Positions 1 through 10,844 of a stretch of 48,005 bases of DNA are shown one piece after another. Numbering within the stretch: the first letter of the stretch is position 1; each line of letters starts with the position of its first letter. The notes below the pieces were generated by a model. The model did no database searches, was not told the DNA's origin, and was given only the letters and a program-made list of their open reading frames with translations. Location: contig NZ_JAELTO010000022.1 in the NCBI RefSeq assembly GCF_016428875.1, forward strand, positions 1 to 48,005, read 5' to 3'. Made by a program: the position numbers and the translations under genes. Origin of the DNA: Xylophilus sp. ASV27. Its GTDB lineage: Bacteria; Pseudomonadota; Gammaproteobacteria; Burkholderiales; Burkholderiaceae_C.

Positions 1-111
1 CTGGGGCGACGGGTCGGCCGGCCGGTTGTCCGCGTCGCGCGCGCCGGTGCAGCCCAGGTCGGCGTAGCCGATGTCGTCGGCCAGGATGAAGATCAGGTTG
101 GGTCGTTGCAT
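1..111 (-). CDS. Sulfatase (arylsulfatase family), N-terminal fragment at contig edge
   Basis: The minus strand from the ATG at 111 reads MQRPNLIFILADDIGYADLG, followed by a CTG-type stretch. This is the hallmark N-terminus of the sulfatase/alkaline phosphatase superfamily, in which the paired Asp residues (here D12 and D13) bind the active-site calcium. Only 37 codons are inside the window; the formylglycine-forming C/S-x-P-x-R motif lies beyond the left edge. No signal peptide precedes the PNLIFILADD motif, so the enzyme would start directly with the core fold. Substrate cannot be said. Confidence 0.85.
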   Translation of the reverse strand, partial: MQRPNLIFILADDIGYADLGCTGARDADNRPADPSPQ

Positions 112-193
112 GGCGGCAGGATAAATGAGAGGGGCATCAGAAGGCGCGAATGAATCCGGCCCGCTGGGGCAGGGCTGCTTCGTTCACGCCTTC

Positions 194-660
194 TCAGTCA
201 ACCTGCAGTCCCACGCGTCTGTCGACGGTCTTCCAGGCATTCGACAAGGCCGCCGTGCGTTCCTGCGCGACGGCCGGGGCGGTGCCCGCCATCTCGATAC
301 CGATTCCCGCCGCACGCTCCCGATGCCCTGGCGCGCGGATCGCCGCGTCGAGCGCGGCCACGAAGCGCTGGCGTATGTCGGCCGGCACATTGCGCGGCTC
401 CAGCATCACCAGCCAGAAGGATCCGCCGAAGCCCGGATAACCCGACTCCGCTACCGTGGGCACCTGCGACAGCAGGGGCGAGCGCTGGGTGGCGCTGCTG
501 GCCAGCGCCACCAGCCGGCCGGAGGGGATCTGCGGCAGCACGGTCGGCTCTGCGAGGAAGCCGCAATCGACCTGTCCGCCGATCAGGTCCTGCATGGCAG
601 GAGCCGGCCCCTTGTATGGAACATGTGCCATGTCCACCGTGGCGGCTGCGAGCAGCATTT
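194..660 (-). pseudogene. Bug/TctC-family periplasmic solute-binding protein, C-terminal half only
   Basis: The reading frame contains the conserved block HVPYKGPAPAMQDLIGGQVD, then a PTVAESGYPGF-like stretch, both diagnostic of the Bug (TctC-like) substrate-binding family that serves tripartite tricarboxylate transporters. Roughly 155 family-like residues are present out of about 320 expected. Upstream of HEMLLAAATVDM the frame continues open to 814 but the residues are unrelated, being antisense to a MarR fragment. The signal peptide and N-lobe are therefore missing and the remnant has no start. The break is near 655-670. It cannot be a working binding protein. Confidence 0.8.
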
Positions 661-661
661 C

Positions 662-974
662 ATGCGCAACTGGACCGGGCCCGCACTTCGCGCGCCGTGA
701 GTTCACTCGCCGCCAAAGGCCTGCTGCAGCGCAGCGTCGGCCGCGGCGATCGGCGCTATTCAACCCTGTCGCTGACGGCGGAGGGACGAGCCCTGCACGC
801 GGAGTCGTTCCCACTGGTGGCCGAGATCAACCGGGAACTCGTGTCGGTGCTGCCAGACCCGCTGGCCGGCGTCTTCGGCGAGGCACGGAATGCCTCATAC
901 AGCAAGCCCAGGCCATGACGGCCAAGGCCGAGTTGCCCAACGCCGGCCGTGGACGCCGTGCGCGTCGCGCTTGA
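662..974 (+). pseudogene. MarR-family regulator, C-terminal fragment with frameshift
   Basis: Frame +1 from about 662 gives LDRARTSRAVSSLAAKGLL, the recognition helix of a MarR winged helix, then the wing GRGDRRYSTLSLTAEGRALH and the start of the dimerisation helix. The N-terminal helices are absent. At about 885-890 the frame breaks. Adding one base after GAGGCAC restores EALECLIQQAQAMTAKAE, a normal MarR last helix, which then continues to a stop at 972-974. So the gene is both truncated at its 5' end and shifted by a one-base loss. It was probably the divergent neighbour of the Bug gene to its left. Confidence 0.75.
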
Positions 975-1188
975 GCATTGAGCGCTGGCGCGAAGGGTTT
1001 GCCGGCCCGTGTCCTCCGGGTGTTACGGGCGGAGACGTTCACATGGAAACACGTCCCCTTGTTACGTAACGAAGTTGCCACGCAGCCTTGCCAATGGACT
1101 CTTCCTCATCGATGGAGAGCAGGAAAAAACGATATAAATCAATGATCTAGCTGGAATAGACCACGTTGTCTGCAGCGCTGGAAAAAGC
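975..1188. other. Intergenic regulatory region upstream of the adhesin operon
   Basis: No gene is seen in these 214 bases. The stretch turns AT-rich from about 1120. It holds the words GTTACGGG (1022-1029), ACATGGAAAC (1041-1050) and the perfect palindrome GTTACGTAAC (1061-1070). All three words, the last in slightly degenerate form, recur upstream of the tad operon near 29036-29082. Being 120-165 bases upstream of a sigma-54 promoter, they are placed like enhancer sites. Confidence 0.6.
1061..1070. promoter_or_regulatory. Palindrome GTTACGTAAC, candidate enhancer site
   Basis: A perfect 10-base palindrome whose centre is about 125 bases upstream of the -24 element at 1190, a typical distance for an upstream activating site of a sigma-54 enhancer-binding protein. 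A half site GTTAC sits at 1022-1026. That the activator encoded at 15709-17094 binds it is inference from the shared occurrence upstream of flp. Confidence 0.5.
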
Positions 1189-1204
1189 CGGCACACAAGT
1201 TGCC
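1189..1204 (+). promoter_or_regulatory. Sigma-54 (-24/-12) promoter of the adhesin operon
   Basis: The sequence CGGCACACAAGTTGCC matches the consensus TGGCACGNNNNTTGCW: GGCAC at 1190-1194, TTGC at 1200-1203 and the required ten bases between GG and GC. Transcription should begin near 1215. This falls after the upstream TTG and ATG codons at 1207 and 1213, so translation must start at the ATG at 1279, which has its own ribosome site. Confidence 0.75.
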
Positions 1205-1278
1205 CTTTGTCTATGCATCCCGCCCTGTCCGTCGTCTCGACGAACGCCCGTGGGTCGATTTCATACAAAGGAAACATC

Positions 1279-4521
<3,243 letters not shown>

Positions 4522-4538
4522 ATCGCGGCAGCGGAACA

Positions 4539-4559
4539 GCCGGCCCCGGTGCCGGCACC
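4539..4559 (+). other. GC-rich hairpin between adhesin and lipoprotein genes
   Basis: GCCGG at 4539-4543 can pair with CCGGC at 4552-4556, or the palindrome GGTGCCGGCACC (4548-4559) can fold on itself. There is no following T-run, so it is not a normal terminator. It could stabilise the adhesin message or dampen read-through into the exporter genes. Confidence 0.3.
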
Positions 4560-4579
4560 CGCTGCGCAAGGAGTCCACC

Positions 4580-5113
4580 ATGACAGGCACTTCGCTTTCC
4601 CCGACCCGCCGCGCGGCGCTGATGCTGGCGTCGCTGACGCTGACGGCATGTACCACGGTGGGCACGCCAAGCAAGAACACCACCGACTACTACTACGCGA
4701 GCCAGCGCGCCCAGGGCGGCTCGCCCGTGTCGGCCGTCGTGACCCGGCCTGCGCCTGCGGCGCTCGCCCAGGATGGCCCGGCCGGCGTCTCGAAGATCGT
4801 CTACTTCGATTTCGACAAGGCCGTGGTCAAGCCCGAGTACCGCGAAATCATCCGCGCCCACTCCGACTTCCTGCGCGCCGAGCCACGGCGCAGCGTCGTG
4901 CTGGAGGGCAGCACCGACGAGCGCGGCGGCCGCGAATACAACCTCGCGCTAGGCCAGCGCCGGGCGGATGCGGTACGCCAGTCGATGGTCCTGCTCGGGG
5001 TTCCCGACAGCCAGATCGAGGCGGTGAGCCTCGGCATGGAAAAGCCGGCCTCCCCGCTGCGCACGGAGGAGGGCTACCGGTTGAACCGGCGCGTGGAGTT
5101 CCGCTACCCCTGA
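4580..5113 (+). CDS. OmpA-family (Pal-like) peptidoglycan-binding lipoprotein
   Basis: The 177-residue protein has a lipoprotein signal ending in the lipobox LTAC (Cys about residue 24), a short linker, and a C-terminal OmpA domain. The latter shows IVYFDFDKAVVKPEY, then VVLEGSTDERGGREYNLALG with the RRADAVR helix, the peptidoglycan (diaminopimelate)-binding signature of Pal. The start has GCAAGGAG upstream. It sits 58 bases after the adhesin and 25 before the large fusion gene. OmpA-type lipoproteins accompany LapA-type adhesin/type I exporter operons in betaproteobacteria, presumably anchoring the exporter or adhesin to the wall. It is not the tol-pal copy, since no tolB or ybgF is nearby. 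Confidence 0.9.
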   Translation: MTGTSLSPTRRAALMLASLTLTACTTVGTPSKNTTDYYYASQRAQGGSPVSAVVTRPAPAALAQDGPAGVSKIVYFDFDKAVVKPEYREIIRAHSDFLRAEPRRSVVLEGSTDERGGREYNLALGQRRADAVRQSMVLLGVPDSQIEAVSLGMEKPASPLRTEEGYRLNRRVEFRYP

Positions 5114-5138
5114 TCCCATCCGTTTCCACGGGACCGCC

Positions 5139-8100
5139 ATGACCTTGTCCGACCAACTCGACCAATGCCGCGCGGCGCTGGCAGCGTGCGGCGCCCGCCC
5201 GGCTGGAGCCGGGGCGGCGGTGCTGTTTTTCTCGGTGAGCGATGGGGAGCATCGTGCCGAGGTGCTGCACACCGTGGGCGTCAGTTTCGACGCGGCGTGG
5301 CTGGCGGGCGTGCAGCGCCTGCGTCAGCGCTGGGGCGCCGCGCTGGCCGGGCGCAAACCGCTGTGGTTGCGGGTGGACGCGGTGGAGCGTGTGCAGCAAC
5401 TGGCCTGGACCCACTTCAAGGCCCAGTTGAAGCTGACCAAGCGCAACTACTTCCGCTGCGGATTGGCGCTGGATGCGGGGTTCCAGGAGGCTTATACCGA
5501 GCAGGAGCTCAACGCCAACGGCATGCTCTACGGTGGCAACGAGGTCGAGCATGCCATGGTGAATCCGCGCAACTTCGGGCGCTACGCGCGGCGGCGCTTC
5601 AATCGGGACCCGGATGTGGCGCAGTTCGCGCCCGAGCGGCCGGTGGTTCTGTTTTCGACGCGCGGCGTGTACTGCGGGCCGCAGGAACGTGCCGCGATGG
5701 CGCTCGCCGCATCGGGTATGGAAATAGGCAGGCGGGTCACCGCGCCCATGACGGCGCGCGACGCCTATGCACTGGTGGCCAGCGGTGCCCGCTACCTCGC
5801 GCGCCAGGTGCTGCCGCAGGGGCGCTTCGCCTACGGCTGGTTTCCCTGTTTCGGCAGGCCCATCTCGGGCTACAACGGCCTGCGCCATGCCAGTTCGCTC
5901 TACTCGATGGTCGAGGCCTGGGAACTGACCCACGACCAGGAACTGATGGAGGCCATCGACCGCGCGCTGGCCTGCCTGACTGAGACTCTGATCCAGGTCC
6001 GTACCCTGCCCGATGGACAGCGTGCCGCATTCCTCATCGACGTCGGTGACGAGATCAAGCTGGGCGGCAATGCTGCCTGCGTCTTCGCGCTCGCGCGCTA
6101 CTGCGAGGCCACCGGCACGCGGCACCTGCTGCCGCTGCTGGAGCAACTGGCCGTGGGCATGCTGCACATGCAGGACCCGGCGATGGGCCGGTTCGTCCAT
6201 GTGCTCAACGCTGGCGACCTGTCGGTGAAGCAGGAGTTCCGCGTCATCTACTACGACGGCGAGGCTGCCTTCGGCCTGATGCGTCTGTACGGCCTGACGC
6301 GCGATCCGCGCTGGTTGGCGGCGGTGGAGCGCGCCTTCGACTACTTCATCGCCAAGGAGCACTGGCGCGCGCATGACCATTGGCTGAGCTACTGCGTCAA
6401 CGAACTGACCCTGTACCGCCCGGAGGAGCGCTACTTCCGCTTTGGCATCCGGAACGTGGCCGACCACCTGGACTTCGTGCTGGCGCGGCAGACCACCTTT
6501 CCCACGCTGCTGGAACTCATGATGGCGGCCCAGCAGATGATCGCGCGGCTGGGCACCATGCCGGCCCTGCAGCACGTGCTGGCCGGCCTGGACATGGAAA
6601 AGTTCCTGCGCGCGCTGCACCACCGGGCGAACTACCTGCTCAACGGCTTCTTCTGGCCGGAGCTGGCCATGTACTTCGAGAAGCCCTCGCGCGTAGTGGG
6701 CGCCTTCTTCATCCGCCACCATGCGTTCCGCGTTCGGATCGACGACGTGGAGCACTACGTCTCGGGGCTGGCCGCCTACGGCCGCTTCCTGCAATCGCAG
6801 TCCCAGCCGTCGTCGGAGCGGGTGCCCGACACCGCCGCCGCGCCGTGTCCGGCGCCGGAGGCCCCGGCGCGCGCGCGTGTGGTCTGGGGCGGCGACGTCA
6901 ATCTGGGGCGTCGCCTGCACTTCCGCCTGCGCGAACTCGGCGGGGCTCGACAGATGCTGGGCCATCTCGCGGTGCTGCGCGAAGCCGACATGCGCATCGT
7001 CAACCTGGAGTGCGTGGTCGCCACCGAGGGCGAGCAAGGTGTGCAGAAGGACGAGAGCGGCCCCTACTACTACCGCGCGAGACCCGAGATGCTGGCCGTG
7101 CTGACCGAGGCCGCCATCGACGTGGTGACCACCGCGAACAACCACAGCGGCGACTATGGGCCGCGGGCGCTGATGGAGCAGCGCACCCTGCTGGAGGCCG
7201 CAGGGATCGGCCAGACCGGCAGCGGCCGCTCGTGGGACGAGGCCTGCACGCCCGTGCTCCGAGTGGCAGGCGGGGTGCGCGTTGCGGTGTTCTCGTTCGA
7301 CGCGACCCAACCCCGGTTCGCGGCAGGCCCGGATCATCCCGGCATCGCCTGGCTGTCACCGGATGATCCGGCGGCCTGGTGCAAGGCGTTGGCGCCGCGC
7401 ATTGCCGCCGCACGGCGCCAGGCACACGTGGTGCTGGTGGCCGTGCACTGGGGCGAGAACCTGGCCACGGCGCCCGCGCCGCAGACCGTGGCACTGGGGC
7501 ACTCGATCATCGACGCCGGCGCGGACGCGGTGCTGGGGGCGTCGGCGCACGTCGTGCAGGGCATAGAGATCTACCGCGGCCGCCCGATCCTCTACGACGC
7601 AGGCGACCTGCTGTTCGAGTCCGTGCGCAGCGGCCTGGCCGATGGTGGCGTTTTCACCCTGGAGCTTACGCCTCAGGGGGTGGAGGCCGTGGTGTTCACA
7701 CCCATCGGCGTCGGCTACGGCTTCAGCCAGGCCCTTGAAGGGGACCGGGCCCGGGCGGCCGCGTCCGAATTCGCCGGCAAATGCCTGGCGCTGGGGACCG
7801 TGGTGTCGCTGCTGCCGGGCGGCCGTTGCGCCGTCGCCCTGACGCCGCCCGCCCGCCCGGTGCCGATCACCGTCGGCCCGGCCCCGGTCTGCATTGCGCC
7901 CATGGCGCAGAGGCCTGCCGCGCGGCATCCCGAGCCCTGCAAGGCCGCTCGCCCGGAATGGCGGGTGGCGCAAGTCCCGGAACACGCGCGGATGGACCCG
8001 ATCCAGGTCGGTCCGCTGCGCCTGCTCGGTCTGCGCTGCTCGCCCGAGCAGCTCAAGCGGCGCGGGATGCTCTGGATCGAGTCCTTCTGGTCCTCCGATG

Positions 8101-9893
8101 CCAAGTTGCAGCAGGACCTGCGCCTGCAGTTTCGCGCCGTGCCGGCCCGCAGCCGCAGCATGCCTGCGTGGGGCGAGGGCATGGACCACGACCCGTGCGA
8201 CTGGATGTGGCCTACCAGCCGCTGGGAGCCGGGCACGATCTACCGTGACTTCTACGGGCTGAGGCCGCCGCCGGCCTCCCTGTTGGAGAGCGACGTGCTA
8301 CGCCTGGAAGTGCGTGTGGTGGGCCCCGGCGTGTCGGCCGCGCCGGTGCTGCTGCCGCTGTGGCATGGCCTGCGCGTGCCGGCGCCGGCTGCGCCTGCCG
8401 CCGTGCCCGCGGCGGCCCGCAGGGACCCACCCGGCCACACGTGGACGGCGGAACAGCTGCGGCAGGCCACCGGTGGGCGCTGGCTGGTGGAGCCGCCTGC
8501 GGGCTGGCACGCGCGCTCCGTGGTGCGTGGGCCGTCGCACATCGCCATGTTGCCGGGCCCGACGCTGTTCGTCGCTTCCGACTACCGCGCGCTGGCCGCG
8601 CACGAGGCGTACAGCCGCCCGAAGGCCCTGACCTGGGACCGGCATCGGGACCTGCCCAAGCTCCAGGACCAACTGGCCGGCGCCATCGTCGCGCGTCCCG
8701 TGGAGGGGCTGGATGCCTCCTTCCCCCTGCTGCAGGTGGAGGATCCGATCGCCGCCCTGATAGCGCTCGGGCTCACCGCGCGGCAACGCTTCCAGGGCAA
8801 GGTTGCGGCGGTGACCGGCACGGCCGGCAAGTCTTCCACCGTGGCCATCCTGCGCACCATCCTGCCCGAGCACTCCAGGGTGCTTTCCACCATCGACAAC
8901 TACAACTCGCGCGTCGGCGTGCCGGCGATGCTGGCCAGCCTCGCGGCCAACGACGACGCCTGCATCCTGGAGATGGCGCAGAGCTCCCTGTGGATGAATT
9001 CCGGCCCGATTTCCCTGAAAGCCCGGCCGCACGTCGCCATCCTGACCGAGGTGGACCTGTCGCAGACCGGCACCGCGGCAACGCTGGAGCGCACGGCCGA
9101 GTTCAAGTCGCGCATCTTCCTGGGACTGGAGCCCGGCGGCACGGCCGTGTTCGGAGAGCATCTGCCGCATTTCGAACTGGTGAAGCGCGCAGCGCTGCGC
9201 ACCGCCGGCCAGCTCCTGGTGGTCGGCACTTCGCCGCAGGCCTCGCTGCGCCTGGTGGACGTGCAGCCGCAGGGCGGCGGCTATCGGGTGCGCCTGTCGT
9301 TGCAGGGACGGGCACTGGCCTATGACCTGCCCATACCCTCCATGGCCATGGTGCGCAATTCGGCCATGGCACTGGCCGCGGCCCACGCCATGGGCCATGA
9401 CGCAGAGGCCGCCTGCGCGCGCATGCCGCTCGTGCGCACACCGCCCTCGGTGCTGGAGCGGCTGGAGGTGTGCACGCGCAGGGGCATACGGGCCACGGTG
9501 ATCGACGACAGCTGGAATGCCGAAGTCCTGTCCATGCGCAATGCCATGGACTATGCGCGCCGGTACGAGGAGCACTCCGGCCAGCGGGTCAACCGCAAGA
9601 TCGCCATCCTCGGACGCATCGTCAACCTGGGCGACGATGCCGCGGCGTTGCACCGCGGCCTGGCCCGTCCGTTGCTGGACAGCGGCATACAGCATCTGGT
9701 GACGCACGGCGCGGAGATGCGCTGGCTGCGCGAGGAGATGCCGGCCGAGACGCTGGGTCCGCATTTCGATTCGGCTCCCGACCTCGTGCGCTATGTCGAA
9801 GGCTTCATACGCGACGGAGACCTGGTGCTGGTCAAGGGCGACCGCGTGGACTCCGACTTTGGCGACATCGCGGGCCTCCTGCAGAGGCTTTGA
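5139..9893 (+). CDS. Fusion protein: unknown N-domain, alpha/alpha-barrel-like region, CapA-type phosphoesterase, Mur ligase
   Basis: A continuous frame of 1584 residues without signal peptide, so cytoplasmic. Residues 1-190 are unrecognised. About 200-560 resembles an (alpha/alpha)6 barrel as in glycosidases or epimerases (GYNGLRHASSLYSMVEAWEL, LGGNAACVFALARY, YYDGEAAFGLMRLY). Residues 580-870 form a CapA/PgsA-type metallophosphoesterase with GGDVNLGR, NLECVV, TTANNHSGDYG, VAVHWGEN and SAHVVQG. About 1200-1584 form a Mur ligase: P-loop VTGTAGKSST at 1225-1234, a NYNSRVGVP stretch, and a C-terminal GDRVDSDFG. CapA and CapB-like ligases act in poly-gamma-glutamate capsule synthesis. Here both are fused inside a type I secretion operon. 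Known: the families. Inferred: formation or editing of amide bonds on a surface polymer or on the Asp-rich adhesin. Confidence 0.75.
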   Translation: MTLSDQLDQCRAALAACGARPAGAGAAVLFFSVSDGEHRAEVLHTVGVSFDAAWLAGVQRLRQRWGAALAGRKPLWLRVDAVERVQQLAWTHFKAQLKLTKRNYFRCGLALDAGFQEAYTEQELNANGMLYGGNEVEHAMVNPRNFGRYARRRFNRDPDVAQFAPERPVVLFSTRGVYCGPQERAAMALAASGMEIGRRVTAPMTARDAYALVASGARYLARQVLPQGRFAYGWFPCFGRPISGYNGLRHASSLYSMVEAWELTHDQELMEAIDRALACLTETLIQVRTLPDGQRAAFLIDVGDEIKLGGNAACVFALARYCEATGTRHLLPLLEQLAVGMLHMQDPAMGRFVHVLNAGDLSVKQEFRVIYYDGEAAFGLMRLYGLTRDPRWLAAVERAFDYFIAKEHWRAHDHWLSYCVNELTLYRPEERYFRFGIRNVADHLDFVLARQTTFPTLLELMMAAQQMIARLGTMPALQHVLAGLDMEKFLRALHHRANYLLNGFFWPELAMYFEKPSRVVGAFFIRHHAFRVRIDDVEHYVSGLAAYGRFLQSQSQPSSERVPDTAAAPCPAPEAPARARVVWGGDVNLGRRLHFRLRELGGARQMLGHLAVLREADMRIVNLECVVATEGEQGVQKDESGPYYYRARPEMLAVLTEAAIDVVTTANNHSGDYGPRALMEQRTLLEAAGIGQTGSGRSWDEACTPVLRVAGGVRVAVFSFDATQPRFAAGPDHPGIAWLSPDDPAAWCKALAPRIAAARRQAHVVLVAVHWGENLATAPAPQTVALGHSIIDAGADAVLGASAHVVQGIEIYRGRPILYDAGDLLFESVRSGLADGGVFTLELTPQGVEAVVFTPIGVGYGFSQALEGDRARAAASEFAGKCLALGTVVSLLPGGRCAVALTPPARPVPITVGPAPVCIAPMAQRPAARHPEPCKAARPEWRVAQVPEHARMDPIQVGPLRLLGLRCSPEQLKRRGMLWIESFWSSDAKLQQDLRLQFRAVPARSRSMPAWGEGMDHDPCDWMWPTSRWEPGTIYRDFYGLRPPPASLLESDVLRLEVRVVGPGVSAAPVLLPLWHGLRVPAPAAPAAVPAAARRDPPGHTWTAEQLRQATGGRWLVEPPAGWHARSVVRGPSHIAMLPGPTLFVASDYRALAAHEAYSRPKALTWDRHRDLPKLQDQLAGAIVARPVEGLDASFPLLQVEDPIAALIALGLTARQRFQGKVAAVTGTAGKSSTVAILRTILPEHSRVLSTIDNYNSRVGVPAMLASLAANDDACILEMAQSSLWMNSGPISLKARPHVAILTEVDLSQTGTAATLERTAEFKSRIFLGLEPGGTAVFGEHLPHFELVKRAALRTAGQLLVVGTSPQASLRLVDVQPQGGGYRVRLSLQGRALAYDLPIPSMAMVRNSAMALAAAHAMGHDAEAACARMPLVRTPPSVLERLEVCTRRGIRATVIDDSWNAEVLSMRNAMDYARRYEEHSGQRVNRKIAILGRIVNLGDDAAALHRGLARPLLDSGIQHLVTHGAEMRWLREEMPAETLGPHFDSAPDLVRYVEGFIRDGDLVLVKGDRVDSDFGDIAGLLQRL

Positions 9894-9905
9894 GAGGCCG
9901 GTGCG

Positions 9906-10844
9906 ATGCGCAACATCCTCCTTCCCGCGCTGCTGGCACTGGCCTGCGTGGCGTTCGCGCAGCGTGCCACGCCGCCTGCGGAACCCGCGCAGGACGTGCT
10001 GGAGTGGAACCGTCCCGCGAATCGCAGCGCCTGCCCCGATGCGCCCACCTACCTCTGGGTGCAGAGCCGGGGCGGTCCTGCGTGCATACGCTACTTCGCC
10101 AGCGAAGGCGTGTACCAGGCGCCCATTGCGATCGTGCAGTTCTCCGGTGATCGGGACGACGTGATGGACCTGCCGCCCGCGCAGATTCCCGGCAACACCG
10201 TGCGCGCACGGCTGCGCGATGCGCAGCGCAGCTACGAGCGTGCCGGCGTGCCCTGGGTGTTCGTCGCACGTCCGGGCACCTACGGCTCGTCGGGCGACCA
10301 CCGCGCCCGCCGGCAGGAGTCCGAGGCGCTGGCCCTGGACGCCGCGGTCACCGCGCTGATCGAGCGGCTGGGCATCGGCCGCGTGGTCCTGTTGGGGCAC
10401 AGCGGCGGCGCCACCGCCGCGGCGTCGATGCTGACCCACGGCCGGACCGGCGTGGCCTGCGCCGTGCTGACCTCCGGCGCCTACTCGCTGCTCGAACGCG
10501 CGCGCATGCTGGGCCGCTCCAACGGCGGGCGCACCGACACCACGGGCAGCGCCAGCTTCTACGATCCGCTGGACCATATCGATGGCATGGCGCGGGACCC
10601 CGAGCGCAGGATCGTGCTCATCGGCAACCGCGACGACCGCAACACCCCCTTCGCCCTGCAGGAAAAGTTCGCGCGCGCACTGGCGGCCGCTGGCCACCAG
10701 GTCGTCGTCATGACACATGCGGCCGAAGCACCCGAATACCACGACCTGAAGGACCACATCGGACCCCGCATGGCGTCCGTGTGCGCAAGGCAGTCACTGT
10801 CCGTCCCGTCCGCCGCAACCCTTCCCGCAGGAGCCACGCCATGA
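9906..10844 (+). CDS. Exported alpha/beta-hydrolase
   Basis: The 312-residue protein begins with a short signal peptide (MRNILLPALLALACVAFAQ). It contains an alpha/beta-hydrolase nucleophile elbow GHSGGA at about residues 163-168, preceded by VVLL. A possible acid is the Asp of GNRDDRNTPF and a possible catalytic His follows at HDLKDH. It starts 12 bases after the fusion gene, and its stop overlaps the ATG of the exporter ATPase (ATGA), so it is translated in the same operon. A periplasmic esterase, amidase or peptidase acting on the exported polymer or adhesin is plausible but unproven. I cannot name the family more closely. Confidence 0.7.
   Translation: MRNILLPALLALACVAFAQRATPPAEPAQDVLEWNRPANRSACPDAPTYLWVQSRGGPACIRYFASEGVYQAPIAIVQFSGDRDDVMDLPPAQIPGNTVRARLRDAQRSYERAGVPWVFVARPGTYGSSGDHRARRQESEALALDAAVTALIERLGIGRVVLLGHSGGATAAASMLTHGRTGVACAVLTSGAYSLLERARMLGRSNGGRTDTTGSASFYDPLDHIDGMARDPERRIVLIGNRDDRNTPFALQEKFARALAAAGHQVVVMTHAAEAPEYHDLKDHIGPRMASVCARQSLSVPSAATLPAGATP

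Noticed and set aside
4848-7337. 829-codon minus-strand frame across the lipoprotein and fusion genes
   Set aside because: His/Gln/Arg-rich antisense shadow typical of high-GC genes; the plus strand holds well-conserved domains.
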